Shown: positions 11,446-22,369 of the stretch, in pieces
Layout: each line of letters opens with the position of its first letter
How positions within the stretch are numbered: position 1 is the first letter of the stretch
Assembly: GCF_000264905.1 (NCBI RefSeq)
Contig: NW_006763137.1
Location: forward strand, 514,557-578,556
DNA length: 64,000 nt
From: Stereum hirsutum FP-91666 SS1
Taxonomy: Eukaryota > Basidiomycota > Agaricomycetes > Russulales > Stereaceae
Reading direction: 5' to 3'
The notes under the pieces: generated by a model
The model's database searches: none
What the model was told of the DNA's origin: nothing
Seen by the model: the letters and a program-made list of their open reading frames with translations, nothing else
Translations under genes and position numbers: made by a program

Positions 11446-13059
11446 GAACCGCGAAACTGAACGAAACAAAAATATCACAAATGCCAAAAACAATCATACT
11501 CGACATAAACTACTACACTGAAAAAAGAGGCGAAACTCAGATTTCTCTACAATAGCACTCCTGCTACTCTGATGATCTCGTTGAAGGCCAAGACGCGACT
11601 CTACGCGTATGGACCAATGCCACTCAACGGCGCTTGCTACCTCACTAGTAACCGTCCCTCATTGCATGCACCATTCCAACTGTGCCCCCGGTTAGTATGA
11701 ACATGGCGGCTCGCTATCGCAGTCCCCGTGCCCGCCAACGGTGAAAGACCGTGCAATGGCGACGATCTCGTTAGTCCGAGCAAAAGAACACCGCCGCCGT
11801 GAAACTCGAGTTTGGTGTTAGTAGGCAGTGTCATGGGCCGACCCTCCTGTTCAAATCGTCGCTTTGAGGTGTGAACCTCATGGTGGGAGAGCACAAAAGT
11901 AGGGAGCGAGTGAACTCTTCAAGATCGGAGGACGTCCAACTTTATAAGTCAGAAGATGACGAAGGCGGGATAGGCCGAGCGGAGTTGTAAGCCGTTCACA
12001 GTACGATCGTCGACGCGTCAACGCGTCGTCCATGCTCTTCCTCCCACCGACGACCATGGTGCACGCTGCCGCCCGCCCGCTATTCTATGAGGTCTGCATC
12101 GTCAGGCTCTCTAGCTATTATAATGTACGTGATCCTCTGCCTTCTAGGTCCCGGTACCCCTTAGGGCTTAAAATACACATCGCGGTCAAGCGTCGCGCGA
12201 CGCGCCGCTTCTCACTTCTTTCTTAACCGCTGACTTGTTGTCGTTGACACCCCGACACGCCCGCCATGGCTTTTGGCCATCATATCAGAGGGCTTTTAAT
12301 CCATTCGTGCCGAGTTTACATTTGATATCCCTTGTTCCTGTTGCTAACTAGCTGACCTTCCTTAACTTGGAGGTGGAGGCGACGCGAGAACGTTGAGGCG
12401 GGCAGCGGCGGTAGAGCAGCGGCAACAGCGACGGCCGGGTGGTCTTGGTGGCTAGTCCGGTACGCCCTTTTTGCATCATCCTCCAATTACCCTGATCCTC
12501 GACAACCTCTCCCACTGGCTCATTGATAATCTTCGAACACGGCGTCCTCTCTCACCACAATGCTCACTGAACGCCGTCCCTTCAGGAGTAGTAGCTTCCG
12601 CGATGCGGCCCTCAAATAATCTTAAACTGTATGTCTCTGATTTCGAGCTGTTAGGTCGCGGTCCGGTCGGGGTGTGCTCTAGGTGGTTGTGGGTGTGTGA
12701 TTCGGCTGATGAGAAGACTATAACAGGTGTAGTGGGCATCAGAATGGGCGGCGGTAAGTCTGTACTTCTATGCTTCCGTTGACGCCCTGTCCGTCGTGGT
12801 GTACGGTTGCTGTATCTAGTATACTATATGTACAGTATTCGGAACCATCCAATGCATGAATATAACATTTTCATTGTGATTCATGTGCTCGTCAACCCCT
12901 GAAAAGCACCTGCAAAACCCCCAAAAAACCCCCAAAATAATTGTTTACTTTTGTGGTTTGAGCAGTAGTTTGACGGTTGTTTGACAGCAGTTTGATTCGA
13001 GTGCACAAACTACAATGGAGTTTCCAAACTCCGAATTTCCTTTCAGGGTTTGCCGGATT

Positions 13060-13130
13060 GAGAGTTTTGAGGAGTGTGAGGCCGCCCAAACTCCATCAAA
13101 CTGGGCCAAACTGGGCCAAACTAGATTGTC
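13060..13130. repeat. GGGCCAAACT tandem repeat remnant
   Basis: GAGTTTTGAGG, then GCCCAAACTCCATC, then CAAACTGGGCCAAACTGGGC. It shares words with 11330-11445, partly in direct and partly in inverted order. No coding potential is seen. Confidence 0.45.
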
Positions 13131-13337
13131 ACATTCGCTGATGCTTCAAGGTTCAGGCCGGAGGCGAAGATGCTGGAGTTTATATTCTCTTTCGGTGCGC
13201 AACTTCGAGGACAATGTCCTATAAAAACCTTTCGACTGATAGGCGCCTATGAGGGATCAAAGATTCAAAAGGTGTCTGACCGGAGCTCGAACGAAACAAG
13301 GAAGGCGCGAAGTGTGCAACGGAACCGAAATTGAGGC

Positions 13338-13381
13338 TCCGACGGCTTGCGATCATAACAAAACCAAACAGTTGCGTCGCG
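13338..13381 (+). promoter_or_regulatory. 44-nt upstream block, copy 3 (orphan)
   Basis: TCCGACGGCTTGCGATCATA, then ACCAAACA and GCGTCGCG: the same length and spacing as copies 1 and 2, but with about eight differences. No MYND sequence follows within the next kilobase. It is either the trace of a further lost gene copy or a member of a small dispersed repeat. Confidence 0.5.
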
Positions 13382-14540
13382 TTGAGCGCAGCAACGGACT
13401 GCTGCCATCATAGACCGATTTTGCATCCGAGTCGTGCTACTCGACTCATCATGTAATGTCTTTCTGCTCGTTCCTTCGCTTGATGTTCTTGGAATTTGGC
13501 TTTTGCTGGAGGTTCAGTTTCTCTCTGCGTCTTCTCGGTAAATTTCGACCACTTGCCGCAAGCACTATCTGTCGAACTCAGGCTGCCAGTGGGAAAGTCC
13601 CAGAGTCGCCTCCCCATGGACGTTCACGGACGCTTCTAAGATGGATGACAGGATGACAAGGAAAAGTTCAAACCTACTGCTTAGCCGCGTGCCCGTTTTG
13701 TTGTCCTCTGTTTTCTGGTTTTTGTTTTGGAGTTTCCATAGGTCTCATACCTAGCTCGTTCTTCTTAGTCTGTCCTAGAAGACGCCAGCTGGAACCTCCA
13801 ACAATGCGACGTGGACTTGTCAATAGTATGAAAGACCTCTGCTTCGCTCGCGAGTTGTTTCGATCTCAGATCTCAGCCTTCCAGCCTCCGGGTTCTCCGT
13901 TCCGCTGTCTAGGCTCCGAGAGCGCCCCTTGCTCGAGCAAGCTCATCTCCCTTTTGAGAACATGATCCTACATATGAGGAAATCGAGTCGCCAAGTCCGG
14001 TAAGAGCGCCAGGCTGATGGGCCACGAGGATCCCCGCCGAATTTGGCTCTGTCTCGACGCGCTGCTCCTTCTCTCTCCTCTTCTTTCTTCTGACCGTGTC
14101 GTGCCTATATTGTCTCTGTATTTTTGCCCATTTTTGCAGCCGTGCCCGCCGTCGTCCTTAACAGTCGTTCCGCGGAGATCTCATTCTTTCCCATTCTCAG
14201 AGGTGATCTTGCAAGGTTAGGGGCTCGCTGTGGGCTTAGCTTGCAATGCATTTAATTGAATTGGACTACTAATCGCGATTCGTCCCATTTTTTTATGTGC
14301 ACAGATACTATAGTGTCGGGCTAAAGACAGGTTCAAATATTGTCTACTGATCACCACACCGTCTTAGCATCGACCAGACGAGCTCTTAGCACGCATATAT
14401 CCATCTATTCTGCCAACGGGTGTACAGTGAGTCTCTACCCGACCCTCTTCGAGAACATCCGTCATGTTTCTTCCTCGCACTGACGTCAACTTTTCGTACC
14501 GTTACAGTTCCTCTCAAAGCATATATCCACAGCATCTATC

Positions 14541-17500
14541 ATGTCGACCGACCTCTCGTCTCCGAGCACTAAATCCACCACGAGTTATCGACCCCTAACG
14601 ACCTACTCCCGCCGGTCCAATCGCCGGTCTCATCCTTCCCAGTCCACGTCCAACTCCTTCAACGATCCCACGGCATTGGCTTCAAACGACTCATCACCCC
14701 CATCCGTCATGAACCCATACGATTCCGAAGACAATACGATCTCAGAGACCGAACGCCGATTGAAAAAGCGGGCAAGGCACTCTCAGTCGCAGTCGCATTC
14801 GCAGTCCGTCTATGTCGACGTCCCCACTCTGAGTCACAGTCGTAGTCGCGAGCTTGTGGACCAACGCCAGAACCAGTCTCATGCACGGAACGCCACGAAC
14901 GGGACTAATGCGACCTCTACCTTCGCTTCGGGTACGCTTGCCGGAGAATCGGCTATGACGAACAACACGACCGTTGACCTAGAGGGATCGGGGCACGCTT
15001 CTAAGCGGTTTAAGATGCCTCCTCAGCCTGTGTCCGCGTCTACCTCTCTCTCTGTTTCTCAATCTCGCACATACAAAACGCATATATCTACCTCTACCGC
15101 CAATTCCCCTACCAACAACACCATCTCCTCAGGACTAGTGTCCTTCCCTCTGATGCATCACTCTTCTTATCCTGCCCAAGACCAACCGCAAGATATCGAT
15201 TTCAGCCAATTCAAAACCCCCGCAAACGCGGAATCGCTCTCTCCCGTTCAACCTCCGCCTATCGATCCGAACCGGGGCAGAGATCGGGACGGCAGAGCTC
15301 ATGCTCGTCCTCGAAACAGCCAACGCGATATCGAAGGCCACGACCCGGTCTCGAGATCGCAGTCCCGACATGGTGGCGGTGGACGGCGAACTGGAGGTGC
15401 GGGGGCAGGAGGGGATATGAACGCATTCTCTCCCGTTCCTGTTCAACGTGTGCGCCAGAAAGACGTGAACGTAAACCGAAATCGTCAACAGGAAGCTCCC
15501 GACGGTCCTGGATCCGGACAGTTCAAAGTTCCTGCCCTCCCACAATCGAAACCGCAATCTCAGCCTCAATCCCGTTCACAATCCAAATCACGTCGTATCT
15601 CGTCTCGTAGGCTCAAGGAGAACGCTACCGCCACCGCCACAAATACCGCTACTTCGACTTCGTTCCGTCGTGGTCAAGGTCAAGGTCAAATTCTGGGTGA
15701 AGGTCTCAGTCGTAGTGGACGCGCCACACCCGCACTCGGATTCCCCCTCGCGTCGCCGTACCAGACTAAACCTTCGTCGCCTACCCAACCTTCCCTTGCT
15801 CCCGCTCCTGTGAGGAAATCTCTCGGAAGTCCAGGTGAGATAGTCGGACTGGGTGGAGGGGGTGGTGGTGGCGGTGATGAAGCGAGTATGGTGAGGAATC
15901 GAGGCTCGGGGAAGAAGAAGCCCGCGTTTTATACGAAGACGAGGACGATGTCGGATGCGAAGGTGTACGACGAGCACTTGAGGGCGGACAGGGACCAGGA
16001 TGGATTCGTGTTGCCGGTGGGACGTGCACTTCCACAGCGGCCTAGGGCTTCGAGGAACGTGACTGGCGTTGGTGATGGTAGCGGTGCCGGTGAGGGAGGA
16101 AGCGGTGGCGGGGGATCATTCGGTGCGGCGGCGTTACGCGAATACGCATATTCCCAGAGCGTCATTCATTCGCCTACGCGTCGGGATGAAGACCTTCCGT
16201 TACAGTATGAAGGACCGGGAATTACCCTCAAGTCTTCCAGGTTCAAGTCCAACGGCAAACCTCCTGCTACGCGCCTGCCGTCCAGTCGCAATGTTCACGA
16301 CCAGCCTTCTCATTCCAATGCGCCTCCTCATCTTCATCCTGGACAGATGCAGGAAGAGGGCTTGCCCGCTTCAGCGCCTGGTCCGGTCCCGGGGATGCTC
16401 GACCTTTCGCAGATATCGAGCGAACAATGGCATAAACCCGCCAAAGTCTTTTCTCTCGCAAAAACACAGTCCCAATCCCATTCCTTGTCACTGTCGAGGC
16501 GGCGAGGCAGCGGCGACGATGAAATCAACCTAGACGAATTGTTGTATCCGCCGAATGAGACGCCGCCGGTATTCGAGGTTGGGTATGGCTATGGTGGTGG
16601 ATTTGGGTACGGGCATGGGTATGGATATGGGCTTCAGGATGATGGTGATGGAGATGGCGAATACGAGGTTCCTCAGGTATCAGAACGGTCGCTCGAGTCG
16701 AGGGAGGCGTCCATGCATCTCGAAGGAGATGAGGAGGCGGAATTCGGGGGGGCGATGAGGTATAAGGCTGGGTGGTTGAATCTTGAGCCTGATGAGGAGG
16801 ATGGAGGGGTAGACGATGAAGATGGAGAGGAGTCGATGGATTTGACCCTCCAGGCTCTCGATTCGATTCGTCATCCTGGCGGTAGTCGTTCTCGAAGCCA
16901 AGACGAAGTCGGACTCGGGCTTGGGTTTGGTCTTGACCCGGGCGCGGATGTCGAGATGGGCGCGGGTGCGGGGTGGTTGATGGGTAGTGCATATGGGACG
17001 GGTAATACCCTGGAGATTGGTGGCGGGGAAGAGCAGTCGATGTCGATGGAGGCAACGAGTTTCAGAGGGCCACCGAGCACGCCACCGAGGTCAACGAGAT
17101 CGAGTTCGTTCTTTGCAGATGTTCCCATGGGGACGAGCACGCCGTTTAGGAGGAAGCAGAGAGAACTGATGGAGAGGAGTAGGGAGGAAGGCGGTTTGAG
17201 AGGGGCAGGAGGAGGAAAGGGAAAGCAGAGAGCGGAAGTCGCTCCTTCTGCGCCGAATACGCCTGATCGCATGGTTGCCGGGAGTGGTGGCGAGAGTATG
17301 GAGATTGAGATGGAGGACGAAGAAAACGAGCCGATGACGCTGGATTCGCTGTTTGATAGTGGCGTGCCCACGACGTGGAAGGGATTCAGGCTTGGAAGGG
17401 AGGATGAGCAAGGGGAGAGGAAGAAGAAGACGAAGAAGGTGATGCATTATACGCCGAACAGTATCTTTTCGTCCAGCTTTGCGGATGCGACGGAAGCTAC

Positions 17501-18797
17501 CGAGTATACGACCGCGCGCCGTGGTCAAGGGGGTGCTGCTTCCGGTTGGCCACCTGGGACGTTGAGGCGTGGGCTTGGATCTGGGTTTGCGCTAGGGAAG
17601 GACTCGTTATTTGACGATTACGAGGACGAAGAGGACGAGGATGAGGATGAGGAGGACGAAGAGGAGGGTTTGAGTGGCAAAATGAGGAAAGTCTCCGTTT
17701 CCAACCGTGCCGGTAAGTTTTTACGCTCTGTTTATTCTCATTCCATACCCTTTTTGCGATGTCTATGTTCTCCTCGTCCTTCGTTAAACTTACCGAATGT
17801 GATTTATCCCAATGCAGACCGCGCACCTCCCAACCGCACCCATTCCCTTCCCATCCCAATCCCCTCCGGCCTCGCCGCTCCTTTCCCAATCGGTGCCACC
17901 GCCACAACGCCCCCGTACCAGATCTCGAAACGTAGCCAAGCTCAAGACAATCTGGGTGGACAATCTAGAAAGACTGTGGGCAGGAACAGGGCAGGAACGA
18001 TCAAGGCGAGCGATTATGACTTCCGGTCCGCGTCAGCGCCGAACCAGCAGAATATGAAGTTCTCGGTCTCTGTGGGCGGGGGTGCCCTGGTAGGTGATGA
18101 CAACACGGAGGACGAGGAAGAGGGAGGAAGGGAGTATGTTAATGCGGCTACCAAGGTCCCTGGCGGGAGAGCAAGGTCCGGGACGATTAGGGCTTCGGCG
18201 GTCAATCCTGGTGCGGGCGGTGGCGCTGGAGCTGGTGGTGGACGAGCGAGGTCGGGGACTATCAGGGCTTCTTCGTTCAGTGCTGAGACTTGGAATCGAC
18301 CGCCTGTTCCTCCGATGCCGACTGTGGCACGGACGAACACAGGTGGCGGTCGTGAGGTCGAGGCGGGGATAGCGCCTGAGGAGCAGGAGATGGTGATGAA
18401 TATGGACATGGACATGGAGCCGGAGGGATTCGCCCAGAATACGACTGCTGGGATCGGGAAAGATAGTGGGACGAGTCTGCAGAGGGAAATGGAGATGGAC
18501 GCCGCGAGAGCAGGTTCTTCCTCCCCAGATCCTATCGACTTCCTACGACTTCGAGGCGGTCATTCGTCCGGTGAGGATGACATGAACATGGACGACGATC
18601 CTGCGTTTGCTGTAGTTCCCGTTGCGGATCTGGATGAGGATGAGAGGAAAGAGTTGAGGAGAAAGAGGACGTGGAGTCGGAAGATACCGTTCAAGGTGAG
18701 GAGGAGGTTGAATGTCGTTGAGAGCATGAATATTGGGGTTGGAAATTTGGAAGGCGATGAGTTGCTTCTGGATGGCAGGGGTGGGATGTTGGATTAG
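14541..18797 (+). CDS. Large disordered Ser/Gly-rich protein
   Basis: Two exons (14541-17712 and 17818-18797) give 1383 residues. The 105-nt intron (CCG|GTAAGT to GCAG) is in frame and open, so the unspliced frame reads through as 1418 residues. No known domain is visible. The chain is almost wholly low-complexity: SQSQSHSQS runs, Gly-rich loops and acidic stretches (about residues 1025-1045). Two segments look conserved-like: RTMSDAKVYDEHLRADRDQD and STPFRRKQRELMERSR. After the intron three related motifs occur: NRAGTIKAS, GRARSGTIRAS and again GRARSGTIRAS, which look like repeated basophilic-kinase sites. The tail ends in a basic helix (KELRRKRTWSRKIPFKVRRR). A nuclear or scaffold role is plausible but not shown. 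Confidence 0.75.
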   Translation: MSTDLSSPSTKSTTSYRPLTTYSRRSNRRSHPSQSTSNSFNDPTALASNDSSPPSVMNPYDSEDNTISETERRLKKRARHSQSQSHSQSVYVDVPTLSHSRSRELVDQRQNQSHARNATNGTNATSTFASGTLAGESAMTNNTTVDLEGSGHASKRFKMPPQPVSASTSLSVSQSRTYKTHISTSTANSPTNNTISSGLVSFPLMHHSSYPAQDQPQDIDFSQFKTPANAESLSPVQPPPIDPNRGRDRDGRAHARPRNSQRDIEGHDPVSRSQSRHGGGGRRTGGAGAGGDMNAFSPVPVQRVRQKDVNVNRNRQQEAPDGPGSGQFKVPALPQSKPQSQPQSRSQSKSRRISSRRLKENATATATNTATSTSFRRGQGQGQILGEGLSRSGRATPALGFPLASPYQTKPSSPTQPSLAPAPVRKSLGSPGEIVGLGGGGGGGGDEASMVRNRGSGKKKPAFYTKTRTMSDAKVYDEHLRADRDQDGFVLPVGRALPQRPRASRNVTGVGDGSGAGEGGSGGGGSFGAAALREYAYSQSVIHSPTRRDEDLPLQYEGPGITLKSSRFKSNGKPPATRLPSSRNVHDQPSHSNAPPHLHPGQMQEEGLPASAPGPVPGMLDLSQISSEQWHKPAKVFSLAKTQSQSHSLSLSRRRGSGDDEINLDELLYPPNETPPVFEVGYGYGGGFGYGHGYGYGLQDDGDGDGEYEVPQVSERSLESREASMHLEGDEEAEFGGAMRYKAGWLNLEPDEEDGGVDDEDGEESMDLTLQALDSIRHPGGSRSRSQDEVGLGLGFGLDPGADVEMGAGAGWLMGSAYGTGNTLEIGGGEEQSMSMEATSFRGPPSTPPRSTRSSSFFADVPMGTSTPFRRKQRELMERSREEGGLRGAGGGKGKQRAEVAPSAPNTPDRMVAGSGGESMEIEMEDEENEPMTLDSLFDSGVPTTWKGFRLGREDEQGERKKKTKKVMHYTPNSIFSSSFADATEATEYTTARRGQGGAASGWPPGTLRRGLGSGFALGKDSLFDDYEDEEDEDEDEEDEEEGLSGKMRKVSVSNRAGKFLRSVYSHSIPFLRCLCSPRPSLNLPNVIYPNADRAPPNRTHSLPIPIPSGLAAPFPIGATATTPPYQISKRSQAQDNLGGQSRKTVGRNRAGTIKASDYDFRSASAPNQQNMKFSVSVGGGALVGDDNTEDEEEGGREYVNAATKVPGGRARSGTIRASAVNPGAGGGAGAGGGRARSGTIRASSFSAETWNRPPVPPMPTVARTNTGGGREVEAGIAPEEQEMVMNMDMDMEPEGFAQNTTAGIGKDSGTSLQREMEMDAARAGSSSPDPIDFLRLRGGHSSGEDDMNMDDDPAFAVVPVADLDEDERKELRRKRTWSRKIPFKVRRRLNVVESMNIGVGNLEGDELLLDGRGGMLD

Positions 18798-20655
18798 AGG
18801 AATAGGTGAAAAGAATGAGTGGTTGCTATTGAGCGGTGAGTGCTGCAATTGAGGGCATCAGGAGTTTCATGCTGACGCTATCTGCAGATTACCCAAAATC
18901 GGTCATTAAAAAACTCTGTGGAACTTATGCTTTGGTCTTCGCTCTTTGGTCTTGGCCTCTTCTCGTATGCGCTCTCGGACGCTGTTGTGGTCTCCTCGCT
19001 CGTCTCCTCTCTGCATCTCTTTGTCTGCTTTGCATTGCTCTGCCTGGTCCTGCTAGGCTTGTGGTTCTCTTTTCTGTCGCACCTTCATCTCGGAACATAG
19101 TCTCGTCAAAAGCATGGAATGTTTCTTCTCTCCCCTGTCCTCTCTGCTTCTTCGTCTCATTCTGCCTCATCATGGATCTCGCTCAGCATTTCCCCCCGCA
19201 TCTTCCAACGCAGTTCCCGGATCGTCATACCCATAGCATCAACATCTTCTGGTCTGCATTCGTCTTACTACGTATATGTGCCAAATCGCTCGGTCATCTG
19301 TATAGCTCTAGTGTTTCCCCTAAATTGTCGGCTGTGTTATTCGCTTCGCCTCAATATTATGCATCCATCCATTACCCTCATCATTGATGAAATCTTTACC
19401 TTCTCCTTTTTGCCCTCTAGGATGTGCTACTGAGATACGACCTGCGTTGTCTCCCTCGTTTGGCCTTCTTGCCGATAATCTCACTTCCGATACGTTTGAA
19501 AGCTGACGCACATAACTCAAGCTGTTCCATGTTCTCAACTTGCGTTCTAACATCCCCGTCTTTCAGGAACGGCCAACTAAGCACAACGGCGTTTATCAGC
19601 GTGCGCCTGTCTGCCTGCATTTCGTCAATCACCTATCGTTCTTCGGCGATAGGTTATATCTCGCACCTATGGCTTGAGACATGTTTCCAGAGGGCTACGT
19701 TCTCTAGGTGACTCTGCGCCTAATGATCCACGAGCAATTTCGCCTTTCGACTGTTTTCGTGCGCACTGCTGGCGAGTCTCCCGAGTCTCCCGAATTTTTT
19801 GTGCCTACCTGGTATGTGATTCGCCGTCGCTATTTCTCCTCCACTAGCATGCGATGTGCAGCTGCTTTGCTTGTACACCGCCACTATGTGCCTTTACTTC
19901 CCTCTCGGATACTTTTTCCCTAGAAGGCTAGAAACATCATCCGTATACGAGTTGACTTCAACCTGTTCATCTACCTGTCATGCTTTTGGCAAATCCGCTT
20001 TTAAGGAGGACCATACGATCTGTGCGAGCGTGAAAGCGTACATACAACTGTCATTATGATAGCTGCATCCGATGCGCAAGGCAACCGTGCGTCGTTCATA
20101 TGCAACTTTTGTCTCGTGTCGTGCTGCATATGCATAGCCTTTGGGTATCCTTATAGATGCGGGTCACTGTGAGCGACTCACGTCAACTCATGTTCTCTTA
20201 TTACGCTTCATGAGATGCGGGTATTGGGAGGCCTCTGAATGGTGGCGTACCGGGCTGGAGTTTGAGCGCCTCCGAGCTGGCCAATCTTTGGCAGGTCCAC
20301 CACCCTTGCTGCGATGTTTATCGCTTACTCTCGAAAGAATGTTGCCACGGATGTTTATACCCTCCATGGCATTGAATAGAGGTCGGAGTCTCCGTACTAG
20401 ATGTTGACTAAGACTACTCGAAATTCCTGTGCTTTTATCGGTAATCCTATCACCTTTCAAACGCCTGTTCAAACTTCAAGGGAAGGCTGCGAGGCACGCA
20501 TCCATTCATTTGGATTCTCCAATATGAGGAGCTTCGGAAAGCCCGTAATCGGACGAAGAGTATGCAGGTGTCATATAATACAGGTGTGTACCGACCGCGA
20601 GCAGCTCCCCCACACCCTGCGATCCTTTTTGCTTCCGTACCCTCCATCTGCGAAC
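18798..20655. other. Intergenic 1.9 kb, no gene seen
   Basis: Several hydrophobic plus-strand frames (for example 18836-19387) are present. They have no domain, no convincing splice partners and pyrimidine-rich codon content, as expected of 3' untranslated and spacer DNA. I see no RNA gene or mobile element. Confidence 0.5.
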
Positions 20656-21799
20656 ATGCTGAGCCGTGCTGCATACCACGCTCACACGCTATTACTGTTC
20701 ACAAAGGATGACTTCCGAACGACTATGATCCCCATCGTACGTACTTAGCTTGCGAGCTTCTATATCTGTCCATACACCTGTCACCTATACTGATAAGCTC
20801 AACCTTCCATACATACAGACTATTTTCGCAGCAGCCTCCGCCCCCCTCTACTCCGCCGTGAAACTCCTGCACGTACTTCTCTGGATATGGCTCCACCTCC
20901 TCCACTTCAACCTGTCCAACCAAACCAGAGATGTCTCCGAAGACCTCCTCAACAAACCCAACCGTCCTCTCCCCTCCGGACGGATATCTCTATCCAACGC
21001 CGTCGCTATACGATGGCTCTTTGTCCCAGTTTGTTGGGCTCTGTCGGCGGCGTATAGTCCAGCGGTGTTGATGGCCAGTCTGACGTTGACTTTCTTCGTC
21101 ATTGTGTATAATGAACTAGGAGCGTCGGGTGGACATTTTCTCGTGAGGAATTTGTTGAATGCGATTGGATTGGGATGTTTCGAGGTTGGGGCGACTTTGA
21201 TTGCTGGTACGCCTCGCTCCGACTGGTGAACTGTACAGCGGTACAGCGTCTGATACTTCGTTTTTGGATCTGTAGCGAAAGACCCCTCCCACCTCGACTC
21301 CACCATGATCCTCTCCGTACTCCTGAGCACAAGCATACTCACTACAACCTATCACGCCCAAGATTTCCGCGACATCCACGGCGATCGTCTCATCGGGCGA
21401 AAGACTCTTCCTATCGTCTATCCCTCCATCGCCCGTCCCAGCGTCGCATTCGGCGTTCTATGGTGGACGGTCGTTCTTTGTTTAGTTTGGGAATTATGTC
21501 GCGTCGAGAATAGTCATAGTGGTGCGATGGATGTGATGAATGTGATTCTGGCGGGGTTGTTGGTCGGGGTGGCGGGTGTTGTTGGAGGGAGATTTTTGTT
21601 GTTGAGGGATGTGAAGGATGATAGGGTTTCTTTTCATTGGTATAATGTACGTGTCAGTCGCTGGCGTGGTGACAGTACGGATCAGAGCTGATTGGTTCTG
21701 GGTCATTGATGGTGGTTTTTATAGGCATGGCTCACTGTTGTTCATATCCTTCCTGGGGTATGGAGGTGGTCAGAGTCGAGAGGACGGGTTGCATCGTGA
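20656..21799 (+). CDS. UbiA-family prenyltransferase/terpene cyclase-like
   Basis: Four exons (20656-20736, 20819-21206, 21276-21646, 21725-21799) give 304 residues, the normal size for UbiA proteins. It is an integral membrane protein with about seven to eight hydrophobic helices. The first Asp-rich motif is NQTRDVSED followed by NKPNRPLPSGRIS (about residues 62-85). The second is YHAQDFRDIHGDRLIGRKTLP (about 182-202). Both bind the diphosphate-metal complex in this superfamily. The arrangement resembles fungal UbiA-type enzymes that act on prenyl diphosphates, including membrane-bound terpene cyclases such as Fma-TC and EriG. No other biosynthetic gene is adjacent, so substrate and product remain open. 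The start just before HTLLLFTKDDFRTTMIPI, the usual first segment of the family, is well supported. Confidence 0.85.
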
Positions 21800-22369
21800 G
21801 GTTATCTAAAGGTGAGTATATTGTTAGTTCTTCTCAGGAATATCCCAAATCCATACTTCTCCCAGTGACTGATAGGCTATTCGCTCGCATATCTGTTGTA
21901 TTATATTGTGCTTGGGACTGGCATTGGGATGACTGAGAAGATAGACACCGTGACTATAGATCGTAGACCATAGAACTGCATATATCATCGAGGACATTCA
22001 CAGCACGAGAAAGTGTCATTTTTCATCCAGACCGAGTGCGCCATCGAAAGCGAGAATGTTGAGCGCTACTGTGGCGGTGGCGGCCTGATACTACAACCGT
22101 AGAAACAATCGTTCCTCTTGCAGCGTTTAGGAGTCGGAGAACGAGCCACACTTTGAGTTGTAATCCATACGAGCAATCTCGATAGGATTGAAGAGAGACC
22201 ATATAGCACAAGAAAGCACAAACAGAACTAAAATTTTGACTTTCGTGATCAGCGAACACGGAGCACCAGTCGCCTTGAACATAATACACACACATTACGA
22301 GCGAGTCAAGCCTCAGAATAACACACAGCCCCCTCCTCCTTACGCCAAACCGCCCGTGCCAACTAGAGC
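21800..22369. other. Intergenic between convergent genes
   Basis: 3' regions of the UbiA-like gene and the Y14 gene. Nothing recognisable. Confidence 0.5.

Larger units (their letters stand above)
10943..14540. other. Gene-poor 3.6 kb with degenerate repeats
   Basis: No gene is recognisable on either strand; all frames are short and featureless. The stretch holds short GGCCA/AAAC repeats (11330-11350 and 13095-13130), a third, diverged copy of the 44-nt block (13338) and a GACGCGTCAACGCGTC palindrome near 12015. The last few hundred bases are pyrimidine-rich and probably form the promoter and leader of the next gene. Confidence 0.5.

Noticed and set aside
18836..19387. 183-codon hydrophobic frame after the disordered protein
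   Set aside because: Pyrimidine-rich DNA gives Leu/Ser/Cys-rich translation by composition. No domain and no promoter; probably 3' untranslated sequence.
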